Shown one piece after another: positions 1-8,346 of a stretch of DNA of 64,000 nt. Origin of the DNA: UMGS75 sp964507405 (GTDB taxonomy: Bacteria; Bacillota_I; Bacilli_A; ML615J-28; CAG-313); assembly GCA_964507405.1 (NCBI GenBank), contig CAZDPJ010000001.1, forward strand, positions 62,001 through 126,000, in the 5' to 3' direction. The notes beneath the pieces were generated by a model. That model made no database searches. It saw only the letters and a program-made list of their open reading frames with translations, and was not told the origin of the DNA. Every line of letters begins with the position of its first letter. The stretch's first letter is position 1. The position numbers and the translations under genes are program-made.

Positions 1-1
1 A

Positions 2-193
2 GATGAAAATGGAAAGATCCATAATTTAACATTCGTTGGTGGATGCAATGGAAATTTAAAAGCAATAGGTCGTCTTTTAGAAGGACAAGATGCATCAAAT
101 GCAATGAAAATACTTTCAGGCAATACTTGTGGTAGTCGAAATACAAGTTGTGCTGACCAATTATCAAAAGCAATTGAAGCTAATATAAAATAA
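2..193 (+). CDS. TSCPD domain protein, 3' part (5' end outside window)
   Basis: The reading frame is open from base 2 to a TAA at 191-193 and gives the last 63 residues. They contain GGCNGNLKAIGRLLEG followed by a C-G-S-R-x-T-S-C-A-D-Q-L segment, which is the Cys-rich signature of the small TSCPD family (about 80 residues in full). The family is uncharacterised; conserved cysteines suggest metal or cofactor binding, but no reaction is known. Only about 20 N-terminal residues should be missing. A terminator follows at 309-342, so this is probably the last gene of its transcript. The family call is from recognised motifs, not from a search. Confidence 0.8.
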   Translation, partial: DENGKIHNLTFVGGCNGNLKAIGRLLEGQDASNAMKILSGNTCGSRNTSCADQLSKAIEANIK

Positions 194-308
194 ATAGTAT
201 AGAGAGGAAATATTAAATATTTTCGCCCCTCCCATTGTACAGAACGTACGAATATTATAAACGTTGCAACATTTATATTGATCACAATCTACATGAAATA
301 ATAAACTA

Positions 309-342
309 AGAGGTCGACTAGTCATGGTCTACCTCTTTTTTT
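309..342 (+). terminator. Rho-independent terminator after the TSCPD gene
   Basis: The arms AGAGGTCGAC (309-318) and GTCTACCTCT (327-336) pair with one mismatch around an 8-nt loop and are followed by a run of T to 342. It lies 116 nt after the stop codon on the plus strand. Confidence 0.8.
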
Positions 343-782
343 GTGTGTTATAAATGTTAAAATAAAAGTACCAAATTGTGCTCATATAAGAATTACCCAT
401 TATTAACAACACAAATGAGTACTTTTTTATAATAATTACAGAAAAGAAGTAATTATATTGTTAAAAAACTTAAAGATGATAAGAGGATTGAACATTATAA
501 TATGCTTAAAAGAGATAATAAAATTCTTCTTCCTAATAAGTACAATGTTAGTAAATTATATTACGAACGAACATTCTATTGTAATATCAAAAAAAGAAAG
601 GTCACCTTATAAGAAAAACTTAAAGTTCTCCTATTTGATTAGTTATATAATAATATATATTCTTTTCATTATTTGTTGCTTTTACAACTGATATTATTAT
701 CATTATCATATATATAATCTAATATATATTCTGTTGTTTCTTTTCTTATTGCTTTTATTAGATTTCTTCCATAAAATTAAAT
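343..782. other. A+T-rich intergenic stretch with a weak plus-strand open frame
   Basis: No convincing gene is present. A second hairpin can be drawn from AAAGTAC near 366 to GTACTTT near 424, with an inner TTGTG/CACAA helix and a T run. It could be a second terminator or an attenuator. A 77-codon frame at 458-691 starts with TTG, has no clear ribosome site (only AGAAGT a few bases upstream) and encodes a Leu/Ile/Lys-rich sequence with two hydrophobic stretches. In DNA of this composition such frames arise by chance, so it is not called as a gene. Confidence 0.45.
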
Positions 783-816
783 AAAAAAAGTTAGTTCATC
801 TAAAACTAACTTTTTT
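783..816. terminator. Symmetrical terminator hairpin
   Basis: AAAAAAGTTAGTT and AAACTAACTTTTTT form a hairpin with A and T runs on the two sides, so it can work in both directions. It ends 4 nt beyond the stop of the minus-strand zinc operon and is its likely terminator. Confidence 0.8.
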
Positions 817-820
817 ATAT

Positions 821-1561
821 TTAAATGTTTGTTTTTATTTTCCAAATATTTTTTCTACCTTCTTTTTTTTCTATTTCAATTATATTTAATTCTTTTAATA
901 CTTGAATAGCAGATGAGGCTTTATTATAACTCAATTTAAAAGTTTTACTAAAATCATTTACTGTAAATAATTTCTTATCCATTTCACTAGTCAAAATTTT
1001 TAAATAATCAGTTGAATTTTTTAAATCATATTCTTTGACTATATAATTTGGAACTTGTTTAAATCTAACATATCCTTTTGAACGATAATGAATTTTAGGT
1101 ACTACTGTTCGATATTCATCAATATCCATATATATCACTTTAATATCTAAATTAGGATGACTAATAAAAGATTTAATCTTATACAATTCAACAAGAACTT
1201 GGAAAACAGTTCCTTTTTTTGGTGATTTTTGCTCTTTTAAGAATTCTCCATTATCATTTATACTATATATTTTTTTAATTCTTGATGTAGGATAAACAAT
1301 AGTAACATGATAATCATTTAAAAATAAAGTTAACTTTTTTCTTAACATATTAAAGTTTTGTGTTTGTATTTCATATATATGATTATTTACTAATACATCT
1401 GCATATAAATTTCCAACTTTAATTTCATGAAATTTATTATTCGGTTCAATATAATATTTCAATATTTTGTGAAGTATTTTTTCTTTTTGAATACCTATTG
1501 ATATGTTTTCAATTCGTTCTGATACTTGACTAATAGCCTTTTGTAATTTATCTGTTTCCAT
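821..1561 (-). CDS. Conserved hypothetical protein, nuclease-like core plus C-terminal winged helix
   Basis: Last gene of the zinc-uptake operon. The chosen ATG at 1561 lies 2 nt after the permease stop; a TTG 15 nt upstream (1576) in frame would overlap the permease, and neither has a strong ribosome site. The product is about 246 residues. Residues roughly 45-85 contain ADVLVNNHIYEIQTQ, a D...E-x-Q arrangement on predicted strands that resembles PD-(D/E)xK-type nuclease folds. The last 60 residues look like a winged helix-turn-helix (FTVNDFSKTF, then a recognition-type helix and a basic wing). I do not recognise the exact family. Operon position suggests a role tied to zinc limitation, which is inference. 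Confidence 0.75.
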   Translation of the reverse strand: METDKLQKAISQVSERIENISIGIQKEKILHKILKYYIEPNNKFHEIKVGNLYADVLVNNHIYEIQTQNFNMLRKKLTLFLNDYHVTIVYPTSRIKKIYSINDNGEFLKEQKSPKKGTVFQVLVELYKIKSFISHPNLDIKVIYMDIDEYRTVVPKIHYRSKGYVRFKQVPNYIVKEYDLKNSTDYLKILTSEMDKKLFTVNDFSKTFKLSYNKASSAIQVLKELNIIEIEKKEGRKNIWKIKTNI

Positions 1562-1562
1562 A

Positions 1563-2390
1563 TTAAATTCTAGCAAATCGTTTTTTTATTATTCCCGCAA
1601 TAGAGAAAGTAACAAATACAATTAAGTTAACAATTACAACACTAGATGCTGAAGAATAATTTGAGAAACAGAAGAAAGCTACAATAAAGCAAAGTACAGA
1701 TATTATAGAAGAGGCAATGATTACTTTTTTAAATTTAGTAAATACTTGCATTGCTGAAAGAGATGGAAGAATAATTAAACTTGATATCAATAATGCACCC
1801 ATAATCTTTATACCAATAACAACAGTTATAGCAGTAAATAATGCAAATATCATATTATATACTTTTGTTTTAATACCCGTTGCTTTAGCAAAATCTTCAT
1901 CAAATGTAACACAGAATATTCTATTATAGAAAAAGACAAAGATAAATATTACACATAAAGTAACAGGTAAAATAATTAGAAAATCTTTTTTGGTGGCAAG
2001 TACTATACTACCAAACATCATACTATTAATATCTTTTGTAAATCCTTCACTTAATGAACCAACAAAATAGCCAATTGCAAGAGCAGCACTTGATATTAAT
2101 CCAATCGCCGCATCTCCTTTGATTTTTGTACTTTCACCAAGACGAAGTAAAATATATGCTATCGCCATAACTATTGGAATCGCAATATAGGTAACCATTT
2201 CATCTACTAAAGGACTAACCGCCATTATAACAGCGAATACACCAAAACTAACATGGCTTAAACCATCACCAATCATTGAGTATCTTTTTAATACAAGGAC
2301 AACACCTAAGATTGCGGCTGTAAGAGAAATTAGGATTCCAACTAATAAAGGATATTTAATGATATCTAAATTTTGAAATAAATTACTCAT
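1563..2390 (-). CDS. znuB: Zinc ABC transporter permease (ABC-3 family)
   Basis: Integral membrane subunit of a ZnuABC/AdcABC-type importer, 275 residues, the usual length. The N-terminal half contains the family hallmark LKRYSMIGDGLSHVSFGVFA (a conserved G-D-x-L-S-H segment between membrane helices), and the sequence predicts eight or so hydrophobic helices. The ATG at 2390 has AAGGAAGG 8 nt upstream and overlaps the 3' end of the ATPase gene by 8 nt, so the two are translationally coupled. Zinc rather than manganese is inferred from the His-rich binding protein and the linked Zur-like regulator. Confidence 0.9.
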   Translation of the reverse strand: MSNLFQNLDIIKYPLLVGILISLTAAILGVVLVLKRYSMIGDGLSHVSFGVFAVIMAVSPLVDEMVTYIAIPIVMAIAYILLRLGESTKIKGDAAIGLISSAALAIGYFVGSLSEGFTKDINSMMFGSIVLATKKDFLIILPVTLCVIFIFVFFYNRIFCVTFDEDFAKATGIKTKVYNMIFALFTAITVVIGIKIMGALLISSLIILPSLSAMQVFTKFKKVIIASSIISVLCFIVAFFCFSNYSSASSVVIVNLIVFVTFSIAGIIKKRFARI

Positions 2391-3093
2391 TATTTTGCCC
2401 TTCCTTTACTACTGGTAAATTAAGATATTTACTCTTATATTCATCTTTTGAACCACAAAATACTTCGGGTTTTTCTAATTGAACAATTTTGTTTGCATAG
2501 TCTACGATTTCTTCTTTGTAATGAGAAACAATAATTAATGTAACTCCTAATTCTTTATTAATCTTATTTAATATTTTATATAATGATGTTGTTGTATTTT
2601 TATCAAGGCCGGTAAATGGTTCATCTAAAATTAATAACTTATCAGTTGCACATAATGCTCTTGCAAGTAATACTCTTTGTTGTTGGCCTCCTGATAATTC
2701 TCTAAAAGGACGATTAGCAAGATTAGTTATACCTAATAGTTTCATATTTTCTTTTGCCATTTGTTTTTCTGCTTTGCGATAAAAAGGAAAATAACGTAAT
2801 CTACTTACACACCCAGATATTACTACTTCAAAGGCTGATGCTGGGAACTCACCTGGTATTTTTGATTGTTGAGGCAAATAACCCACCATATTTCGATTTA
2901 ATTTATCGGTTCTTTTAATTGTACCCCTAACTGGTGGAATTAATCCTAATGTAGTTTTTAAGAAGGTTGTTTTTCCAATTCCATTATCACCGAAAACACA
3001 AACATAATCCCCTTCTTCAATTTGAAGATTTATATTATTAACTATTGATTTATGTTCATAACCAATACATAATCCTTTATATTCTAATATCAT
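2383..3093 (-). CDS. znuC: Zinc ABC transporter ATP-binding protein
   Basis: Cytoplasmic ATPase of the importer, about 236 residues. Walker A GDNGIGKTT near residue 40, signature LSGGQQQR near 140 and Walker B LLILDEPFTGLD are all present, followed by the switch His (IVSHY). The start is set at the ATG at 3093, because AAGGAAGG lies 8 nt before it. A longer in-frame start at 3129 would run 35 nt into the binding-protein gene. Product energises Zn2+ import together with the permease immediately downstream. Confidence 0.92.
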   Translation of the reverse strand: MILEYKGLCIGYEHKSIVNNINLQIEEGDYVCVFGDNGIGKTTFLKTTLGLIPPVRGTIKRTDKLNRNMVGYLPQQSKIPGEFPASAFEVVISGCVSRLRYFPFYRKAEKQMAKENMKLLGITNLANRPFRELSGGQQQRVLLARALCATDKLLILDEPFTGLDKNTTTSLYKILNKINKELGVTLIIVSHYKEEIVDYANKIVQLEKPEVFCGSKDEYKSKYLNLPVVKEGQNNE

Positions 3094-3094
3094 T

Positions 3095-4081
3095 TCATTT
3101 ACCTTCCTTAATATCATCATAGTTGACATTTAATCCTTTAGCTAATGCCTTAATATTATCTTCCATAATATCTAAATAAGTTTTACCATTATCAAAATCT
3201 TCTTTACTTACATTATGACAAGAATGTAATAATACAATTTCAGCACCAGTAGATTCAGCAATCATTTCAGCAACATTTTCACTTAATAATTCTTTAACAT
3301 ATATTACTTTTACATTTTCTTTTTTCATATCATTAATAACATTAATAATTGTATTAATTGAAGGTTCAACTTCTATAGAACAAGTAGCATATGTTAATAC
3401 ATATTCTAGCCCATATTCATGTGTCCAGTAATAGAAAGAAAAAGGACTACCAAAATAAATCTTTTTAGTTTCACTATTTTCAACTACTTTTCTTATTTTT
3501 TGATCAATCTGATTTAAAGATTCAATATAATTACTTGCATTAATTTTTATTTGTTCTTTACAATATGTATCTTGAATTAAATCAACCATTAAATCTCTAA
3601 TTACCTCAACCATATGAATAGCATTTAAAGGATATAACCAGTAATGAGGATCATATTCATGAGATGAATGTACATGATGATGGTGATGATCTGCTTCTTC
3701 TTCAACGGGAAATAATTCAATTCCATCAGATAAATCTATAACTTCTGTATATTTACTGATATCTAGTTTTTTAACCCATTGTTCAATTTCATCACTTGTA
3801 TATAAAAATAAATCTGAATTCTTAATTTCAATTAAATCATCAACTCTTAAATCAAAACTATGTGAATCTGCTCCTGGAGGAATTAATAAAGATACTTCGA
3901 AACTATTTTTTAACTGTTTATTATCGCCTATTAATGCTTTTACAAATTCATATTGAGGAAATTGAGTAGCAACTATTTTTTTCTTATATAAAACACCATT
4001 ATCAATAATACCACAACTACAAATTAATAATACCATAATAACAGCTATAAATAATGATATTATTTTTTTAATTTTATTCAT
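3095..4081 (-). CDS. znuA: Zinc ABC transporter substrate-binding lipoprotein
   Basis: Extracellular metal-binding protein of the cluster A-I family, about 328 residues. The start is the ATG at 4081 with TGGAG 8 nt upstream; it overlaps the regulator stop. It begins with a lipoprotein signal whose lipobox ends ...LICSC, so it should be lipid-anchored outside the membrane. A run of five histidines (HHHHH) near residue 130 is typical of zinc, not manganese, binding proteins. Metal-ligand regions are visible in DSHSFD and DPHYWLYP. The third and fourth canonical ligand regions have the variant forms SPFSFYYW and LLHSCHNVSKEDF, which I recall from clostridial homologues. Confidence 0.9.
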   Translation of the reverse strand: MNKIKKIISLFIAVIMVLLICSCGIIDNGVLYKKKIVATQFPQYEFVKALIGDNKQLKNSFEVSLLIPPGADSHSFDLRVDDLIEIKNSDLFLYTSDEIEQWVKKLDISKYTEVIDLSDGIELFPVEEEADHHHHHVHSSHEYDPHYWLYPLNAIHMVEVIRDLMVDLIQDTYCKEQIKINASNYIESLNQIDQKIRKVVENSETKKIYFGSPFSFYYWTHEYGLEYVLTYATCSIEVEPSINTIINVINDMKKENVKVIYVKELLSENVAEMIAESTGAEIVLLHSCHNVSKEDFDNGKTYLDIMEDNIKALAKGLNVNYDDIKEGK

Positions 4082-4490
4082 GTGGTTTCTCCAAACATTC
4101 CTTACAAGTTCCATAGATAAGAGTTTTAGTATTATCTATTTTAAAATTAAGGCTTTTTTCTAATTTTTTATCTAATAACTTTATATCTTCCTTATTAGCA
4201 TTTATTAGTTTTCCACATTGATCACAAATTAGATGAAAACAATTTTGGCTCTCTTTATTATTACCCACATATTGATAACAAGAAGCATTATCAATAACAT
4301 ATTTATTTACTTCACCATTTTCTACTAAAACATCTAAAAAACGATATAATGTAGTTTTACTAACTGGGGTTTCCTCGTCTTTTAATATATTTAGCATCTG
4401 TTCTGCCGTCATATGAATTTTATAGTTTTCTTTTAATAAAGAAAAAATAGCTGATTTTTGTTTGGTTTGATAATTACGACAAGAATTCAT
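4074..4490 (-). CDS. zur: Fur-family transcriptional regulator, probably Zur
   Basis: 138 residues. N-terminal winged helix (TTLYRFLDVLVENGEV near residues 48-64) and C-terminal dimerisation domain with the structural zinc motifs C-D-Q-C and C-K-E-C. First gene of the zur-znuABC transcript, overlapping the binding-protein start by 8 nt. It starts with ATG behind GGAGG at 4496-4500. A consensus promoter and a perfect palindrome sit just upstream, so it most likely represses its own operon when zinc is plentiful. The zinc specificity is inferred from the neighbours. Confidence 0.9.
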   Translation of the reverse strand: MNSCRNYQTKQKSAIFSLLKENYKIHMTAEQMLNILKDEETPVSKTTLYRFLDVLVENGEVNKYVIDNASCYQYVGNNKESQNCFHLICDQCGKLINANKEDIKLLDKKLEKSLNFKIDNTKTLIYGTCKECLEKPHE

Positions 4491-4505
4491 ATAATCCTCC
4501 TCAAT

Positions 4506-4522
4506 TTGAAACTTAGTTTCAA
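4506..4522. promoter_or_regulatory. Candidate Zur operator
   Basis: TTGAAACTTAGTTTCAA is a perfect 8-1-8 palindrome. It lies 12 nt downstream of the -10 box, covering the expected transcription start region and ending 16 nt before the regulator ATG. Fur-family sites are typically 7-1-7 palindromes of this size. Binding is inferred. Confidence 0.7.
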
Positions 4523-4533
4523 TTTATATAATA

Positions 4534-4562
4534 ATTATATACTTAATTTTTTAATGAGTCAA
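4534..4562 (-). promoter_or_regulatory. SigA-type promoter of the zinc operon
   Basis: On the minus strand TTGACT (4557-4562) and TATAAT (4534-4539) are separated by exactly 17 nt. Confidence 0.85.
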
Positions 4563-4600
4563 GAAAAAAGTTTTACTATTTTTATGTATTAATATGTTTT

Positions 4601-4631
4601 AAAAAATGGTAATTTTATACTACCATTTTAT
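4601..4631 (-). terminator. Terminator of the 4.6-8.9 kb operon
   Basis: AAAATGGTA (4603-4611) and TACCATTTT (4621-4629) form a 9-bp stem with a 9-nt loop, T-rich on the minus-strand 3' side. It lies 13 nt after the stop of the zinc-ribbon membrane gene. Confidence 0.7.
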
Positions 4632-4643
4632 TTATTAAATTAT

Positions 4644-4958
4644 TTAATTTGATTCATCTACCATATATGTTTTAGTTTGACAGTATGGACATTTTACTTT
4701 TTTCCCCATTCTTCCAGCACTAACAGAAAAAATATCTTTAATAAAATTAATCTTAAATTCTTTATGACAATGAGGGCAATTATAATGAGTAGTTAGACTA
4801 TGAATTATAGCCATACAAAGATAACCTAAAAATATTATTAAGATAGTTGTTATAATTATTGCTAGATTATGGAACACAATAATTAAAGCAATTGATAATA
4901 AAGATGCAACAACATATATAAGTAAACCAATTATACGAATTTTCTCACTTTTTTTCAT
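4644..4958 (-). CDS. Small membrane protein with C-terminal zinc ribbon
   Basis: 104 residues. Two adjacent hydrophobic helices occupy about residues 8-53, followed by a zinc ribbon built from C-P-H-C and C-P-Y-C pairs separated by about 27 residues. The start overlaps the TPR gene stop by 14 nt, and this is the last gene of a six-gene operon read from the promoter at 8.9 kb. No family is recognised. The membrane anchor plus cytosolic ribbon layout is shared with the first gene of the same operon (8347-8880), which hints that the two act in the same process. Confidence 0.75.
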   Translation of the reverse strand: MKKSEKIRIIGLLIYVVASLLSIALIIVFHNLAIIITTILIIFLGYLCMAIIHSLTTHYNCPHCHKEFKINFIKDIFSVSAGRMGKKVKCPYCQTKTYMVDESN

Positions 4959-5967
4959 TTATAAATTCCTCTATTTCTTTTTGTTTATTAATATAATAAG
5001 ATGAACCTGTTAAGTCAATCATAATTTGTAAAAGATAATTTAAACTTTTATAGTTTTTAGTTTGTGTAAAATAATTAGAAAAATCATTTACTGTTTCGAT
5101 TAATTCTTTAGATGGTCCATAATTTATATCTTCTGTTTTAAATAATTCTATTATTTTTTCTGGAGTTTCAAATTTAATAAAGCCTGCAACTTTTACAATT
5201 TCCCCAATTTCCTTTTTATTAAATGCGTCACCAGCAAAGTGATCACTAACCACAAAACTAGCAATGCTTATTGGATAATTTTGTTGTTGTTTAAAACAAA
5301 TACCTGCTGATTGATATAAAAAGGCAAATTGTTCTTTTTTATAAGCAAACCTAAGAGCTTCTTTTGTTAATGTAAATGCGTCACTATACATTGATTTTTT
5401 TAAATAAAGTTTTATTAATTCTTCATATAAATACATACCACGAGGATTAAATGATAATGCTTTTTTCAAATAGTTTATAGCATCATTTTCTAATCCTTGT
5501 TCAATTGAAATTGCGGCTAAATGATAACAGAAATTTGTAACAGGTTCAGGAAATCGATGAATATTTAATTTAACCGAATTATTAAATGTTTTACAATAAA
5601 TTATATATTCAATCATCTGTTCAAAATCATAATATAAAGCAGATTCAACATGCCTCATTTTATCATAAGAACTAAGTAAATCAAGCAAGATTAATTTAGC
5701 TTGTTCTAATTTAGAATTCTTAATAAGTTTTAAAGCATTTAAATATTGTTCTTTTCTTTTCATTAATACTTCTTTAGCAAAATTATCATATTTTTTTCTT
5801 TCATTTTCATCTAAATAACTAAATAAGATTTGAGAGATAAAAAAGGTAACTTGATTATTGTTTTCTTTTTTATATTTTGCTAATTGTTCTTTTAAATATT
5901 TTTCATCTTCTATTTTGTTTCCAGTTAATTCACTTTTAATTTCATTCATTATATCTTGATTATTCAT
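4945..5967 (-). CDS. TPR-repeat protein
   Basis: About 340 residues from the ATG at 5967 (GAGGAAG upstream). A start 63 nt further upstream would overlap the HAD gene by 71 nt and is not favoured. The protein is helical and hydrophilic. Around residues 165-250 it has tetratricopeptide-like repeats, for example LENDAINYLKKALSFNPRG and SDAFTLTKEALRFAYKKE. Such repeats mediate protein-protein contacts. It overlaps both neighbours, so it is translated as part of the operon. Function unknown. Confidence 0.8.
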   Translation of the reverse strand: MNNQDIMNEIKSELTGNKIEDEKYLKEQLAKYKKENNNQVTFFISQILFSYLDENERKKYDNFAKEVLMKRKEQYLNALKLIKNSKLEQAKLILLDLLSSYDKMRHVESALYYDFEQMIEYIIYCKTFNNSVKLNIHRFPEPVTNFCYHLAAISIEQGLENDAINYLKKALSFNPRGMYLYEELIKLYLKKSMYSDAFTLTKEALRFAYKKEQFAFLYQSAGICFKQQQNYPISIASFVVSDHFAGDAFNKKEIGEIVKVAGFIKFETPEKIIELFKTEDINYGPSKELIETVNDFSNYFTQTKNYKSLNYLLQIMIDLTGSSYYINKQKEIEEFINEKK

Positions 5968-6832
5968 CTTCTGTTTCTTCCTCATGTATTTTATGTAATT
6001 GATTAGAATGAAGTTTTGCAAGATGGTCATTAATAGCCATTTTATGAATTATTTGTTTAACCGTTAATTCAAGTTCCGAACCAGCCGAATAATCAGCTTT
6101 CGCAATGTAGCCAACACGATTTTCTTTAATTAACTTATAAACTTTAGAGCGTTCTTTTTTATGATATAAAGCGATAGATTCACCACCCCTAGAACGAACA
6201 ACTGTCATACATGGAACATCAGTTAATCCATCACCAATATAAACCATATTACGATATGGTATTCTTCTTTCATCTTCTGGTACATATGAATTTAAAGTAT
6301 AGTCATCCATTTTATCTAAAACACCTTTTGATATTCTAAAAATAAATTGTGTTTTAGTTGTATAATTTATAGCTTGTTGTGCCCAGTCTGCATTTCCACG
6401 TTCATTATAATGAAATTCACAAGCATAAATTCTTTTAAAATATTTAGCTATTGGTGTTCCTTCTATTATTTCAGCAAGCCCAGATGAAATGATATAATGT
6501 TCAACCTCTATATTTAATTCTTTAGCGTAATCATCGATTCGTTTAAACCAGCTTTTTACACCCTTTAATAATACAACATCTTGACCTAACTTATTAAAAG
6601 ACTCTTTAGTAATTGGTATATCTTTCTTTTTAGCAAGTTTTATCATTAAATACATATATGCTAAAATCTTATCCATATTACTTTTAGTCGCAATTCGATT
6701 AGCTTCTCCCCAAAATTCTTCAGAATTCATTCCAAGGCTTGGAATAAAACTATACTCTTGCATATCTTTTTCACATAAAGTTTTATCAAAATCATACATT
6801 AAGGCAATTATTGTTTTTTGATTAGTTGCCAT
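5960..6832 (-). CDS. HAD-superfamily phosphatase-like hydrolase
   Basis: 290 residues, cytoplasmic. Motif I is YDFDKTL near residues 13-19 (nucleophile and acid/base Asp), motif II is ISSG near 115, and motif III is IGDGLTDVPCM near 200. This is a haloacid-dehalogenase hydrolase with a sizeable cap, closest in style to phosphoserine-phosphatase-like members, but the substrate cannot be told. The C-terminus is charged and rich in His/Glu. Its ATG has AGGGGG about 9 nt upstream. It is translationally coupled to the TPR gene. Confidence 0.85.
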   Translation of the reverse strand: MATNQKTIIALMYDFDKTLCEKDMQEYSFIPSLGMNSEEFWGEANRIATKSNMDKILAYMYLMIKLAKKKDIPITKESFNKLGQDVVLLKGVKSWFKRIDDYAKELNIEVEHYIISSGLAEIIEGTPIAKYFKRIYACEFHYNERGNADWAQQAINYTTKTQFIFRISKGVLDKMDDYTLNSYVPEDERRIPYRNMVYIGDGLTDVPCMTVVRSRGGESIALYHKKERSKVYKLIKENRVGYIAKADYSAGSELELTVKQIIHKMAINDHLAKLHSNQLHKIHEEETEDE

Positions 6833-6845
6833 TTGTTTTTCCCCC

Positions 6846-7655
6846 TTATATTTTATTTTTAATCTCGTCTATTTTTTTACTTGTTAATAGTAGGTCTTCA
6901 TAACTATTAAATAATACTTCTGAACTATATAAACCTTCATATGAGATTTCCTTTAAAGTTTTAAAATAACTAACAAAATCGATAGTTCCCGTACCTAATG
7001 CTTGATGTTCATCTCTAATTCCGTGGTTATCACTTAAATGAATATGCGCAAGATATTCCTTTAAATATTTTACAAATTCATTTATTGGAGTTTTATTAAT
7101 AGTATTAGAAGCATGACAATGTCCACAATCAAATGTCATTAACACTTGATGATTAAAATTACTTAAATAATTCTTCATTTCTTCTTTATTTAAACAAAGT
7201 TCATTTGAACCTACTAAATTTTCAATCATAATTGTCATATCATATTTAGAAGCAAATTTAGCTAATTTTTTAACATTTTCAATAGAAAGCTTAACTGCTT
7301 CTTCTTTAGATAATGTTCCATCTAATTCCCCAGGATGAAGGGTAAGCTTATGAACATTGAACATACTTGCGAAAGATATAGCATTATAATATCTTTCCAT
7401 AATATTATCTAAATCTGTATAGCTTGCTATATTATTAGCTTTTCCATGAGGAAGATGACATACTATTTCAAAATTATCATATTTCATATATGACTTAATA
7501 CCTTCAACATAATCATTATATTGTTCTACAGATACATTATATGGATAAAAGATTTCACATCCAGCAAATAAACCTGTTTTAATTAAATGATTTTCATAGC
7601 TTAATATTTCTTCTTTTGTTCTTAAAGGATTTATTGTAAAGCATTTTCTAATCAT
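6846..7655 (-). CDS. Sugar phosphate isomerase/epimerase-like TIM barrel
   Basis: 269 residues of the xylose-isomerase-like / AP endonuclease family 2 fold. Recognisable metal-site segments are KLTLHPGELDG, MIENLVGSNELC, LMTFDCGHCHAS and AHIHLSDNHG, with a conserved Glu near the C-terminus (SSEVLF). Such enzymes act on sugars, or on DNA abasic sites (endonuclease IV). It lacks the canonical endonuclease IV signatures I know, so a sugar or cyclitol substrate is more likely. The start overlaps the upstream HTH gene stop by 4 nt and has GGGAGG 8 nt before it. Confidence 0.8.
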   Translation of the reverse strand: MIRKCFTINPLRTKEEILSYENHLIKTGLFAGCEIFYPYNVSVEQYNDYVEGIKSYMKYDNFEIVCHLPHGKANNIASYTDLDNIMERYYNAISFASMFNVHKLTLHPGELDGTLSKEEAVKLSIENVKKLAKFASKYDMTIMIENLVGSNELCLNKEEMKNYLSNFNHQVLMTFDCGHCHASNTINKTPINEFVKYLKEYLAHIHLSDNHGIRDEHQALGTGTIDFVSYFKTLKEISYEGLYSSEVLFNSYEDLLLTSKKIDEIKNKI

Positions 7656-8335
7656 CGATGATTCCTCCCTTTTTTTATTATTAAATTAACAAGTTTATAT
7701 ATATAATATGGAACAGTTATTAAAACACCAACTGCTTCAACAAGTACTGACACTGTAGAAAAGCAAAATACATGCCACCATACAAAATGATAATTATACT
7801 TTCTTAAAACATTAATTGTAAAAATAACGCCAGTAATAATCGAACAAATAATATATGCTATAACATACTTTATGTTTTCACCAATTAGATTATATAAAGT
7901 AGAATCAGTAAATGCATTTTTACTAAGTGGATAAAAAACAAAAAGGCCAAGTATAAATAAAATAGGAACACAAATTAAATAAATTAAATCGAGTACTACT
8001 CGTTTAGTACTTCCATAATACCAATCATAGTTTTTTCGATCTTTACTGTTTCTCATTGATTTATCAGCGATACTTCGTTCTTCTTTAATATTTCGAACCA
8101 TAATATCACGATGACTAATTCTAAGAGCCTTAGAGATTGTTTCAACTTCATCAAATGATGGTATAACTTTACCTTGTTCTATTTGTTTAATAATATTTTT
8201 ATCAATATTAACTATTCCTGCAAAATCATCAATACTTATTCTTTGTTCTTTTCTTAATATATTAATATTAGAACCTAAATATATCGACTCATTCGGTATA
8301 TCAAGATCTTCTAAAAATTCTTCATATCTATTCAT
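7652..8335 (-). CDS. Membrane protein with N-terminal XRE-type HTH
   Basis: 227 residues. Residues about 22-75 form a Cro/C1-type helix-turn-helix (LRKEQRISIDDFAGIVNID...IKQIEQGKVIP). After a charged linker there are three or four membrane helices from about residue 112 onward. This makes it a membrane-tethered DNA-binding or sensor-like protein. RBS GAGGT is 5 nt upstream. It lies second in the operon behind the zinc-ribbon gene. Confidence 0.78.
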   Translation of the reverse strand: MNRYEEFLEDLDIPNESIYLGSNINILRKEQRISIDDFAGIVNIDKNIIKQIEQGKVIPSFDEVETISKALRISHRDIMVRNIKEERSIADKSMRNSKDRKNYDWYYGSTKRVVLDLIYLICVPILFILGLFVFYPLSKNAFTDSTLYNLIGENIKYVIAYIICSIITGVIFTINVLRKYNYHFVWWHVFCFSTVSVLVEAVGVLITVPYYIYKLVNLIIKKGRNHR

Positions 8336-8346
8336 TATTTACCTCA

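Noticed and set aside
458..691. 77-codon plus-strand frame with TTG start
   Set aside because: No good ribosome site or promoter, composition expected by chance in A/T-rich DNA; mentioned only as part of the intergenic stretch.
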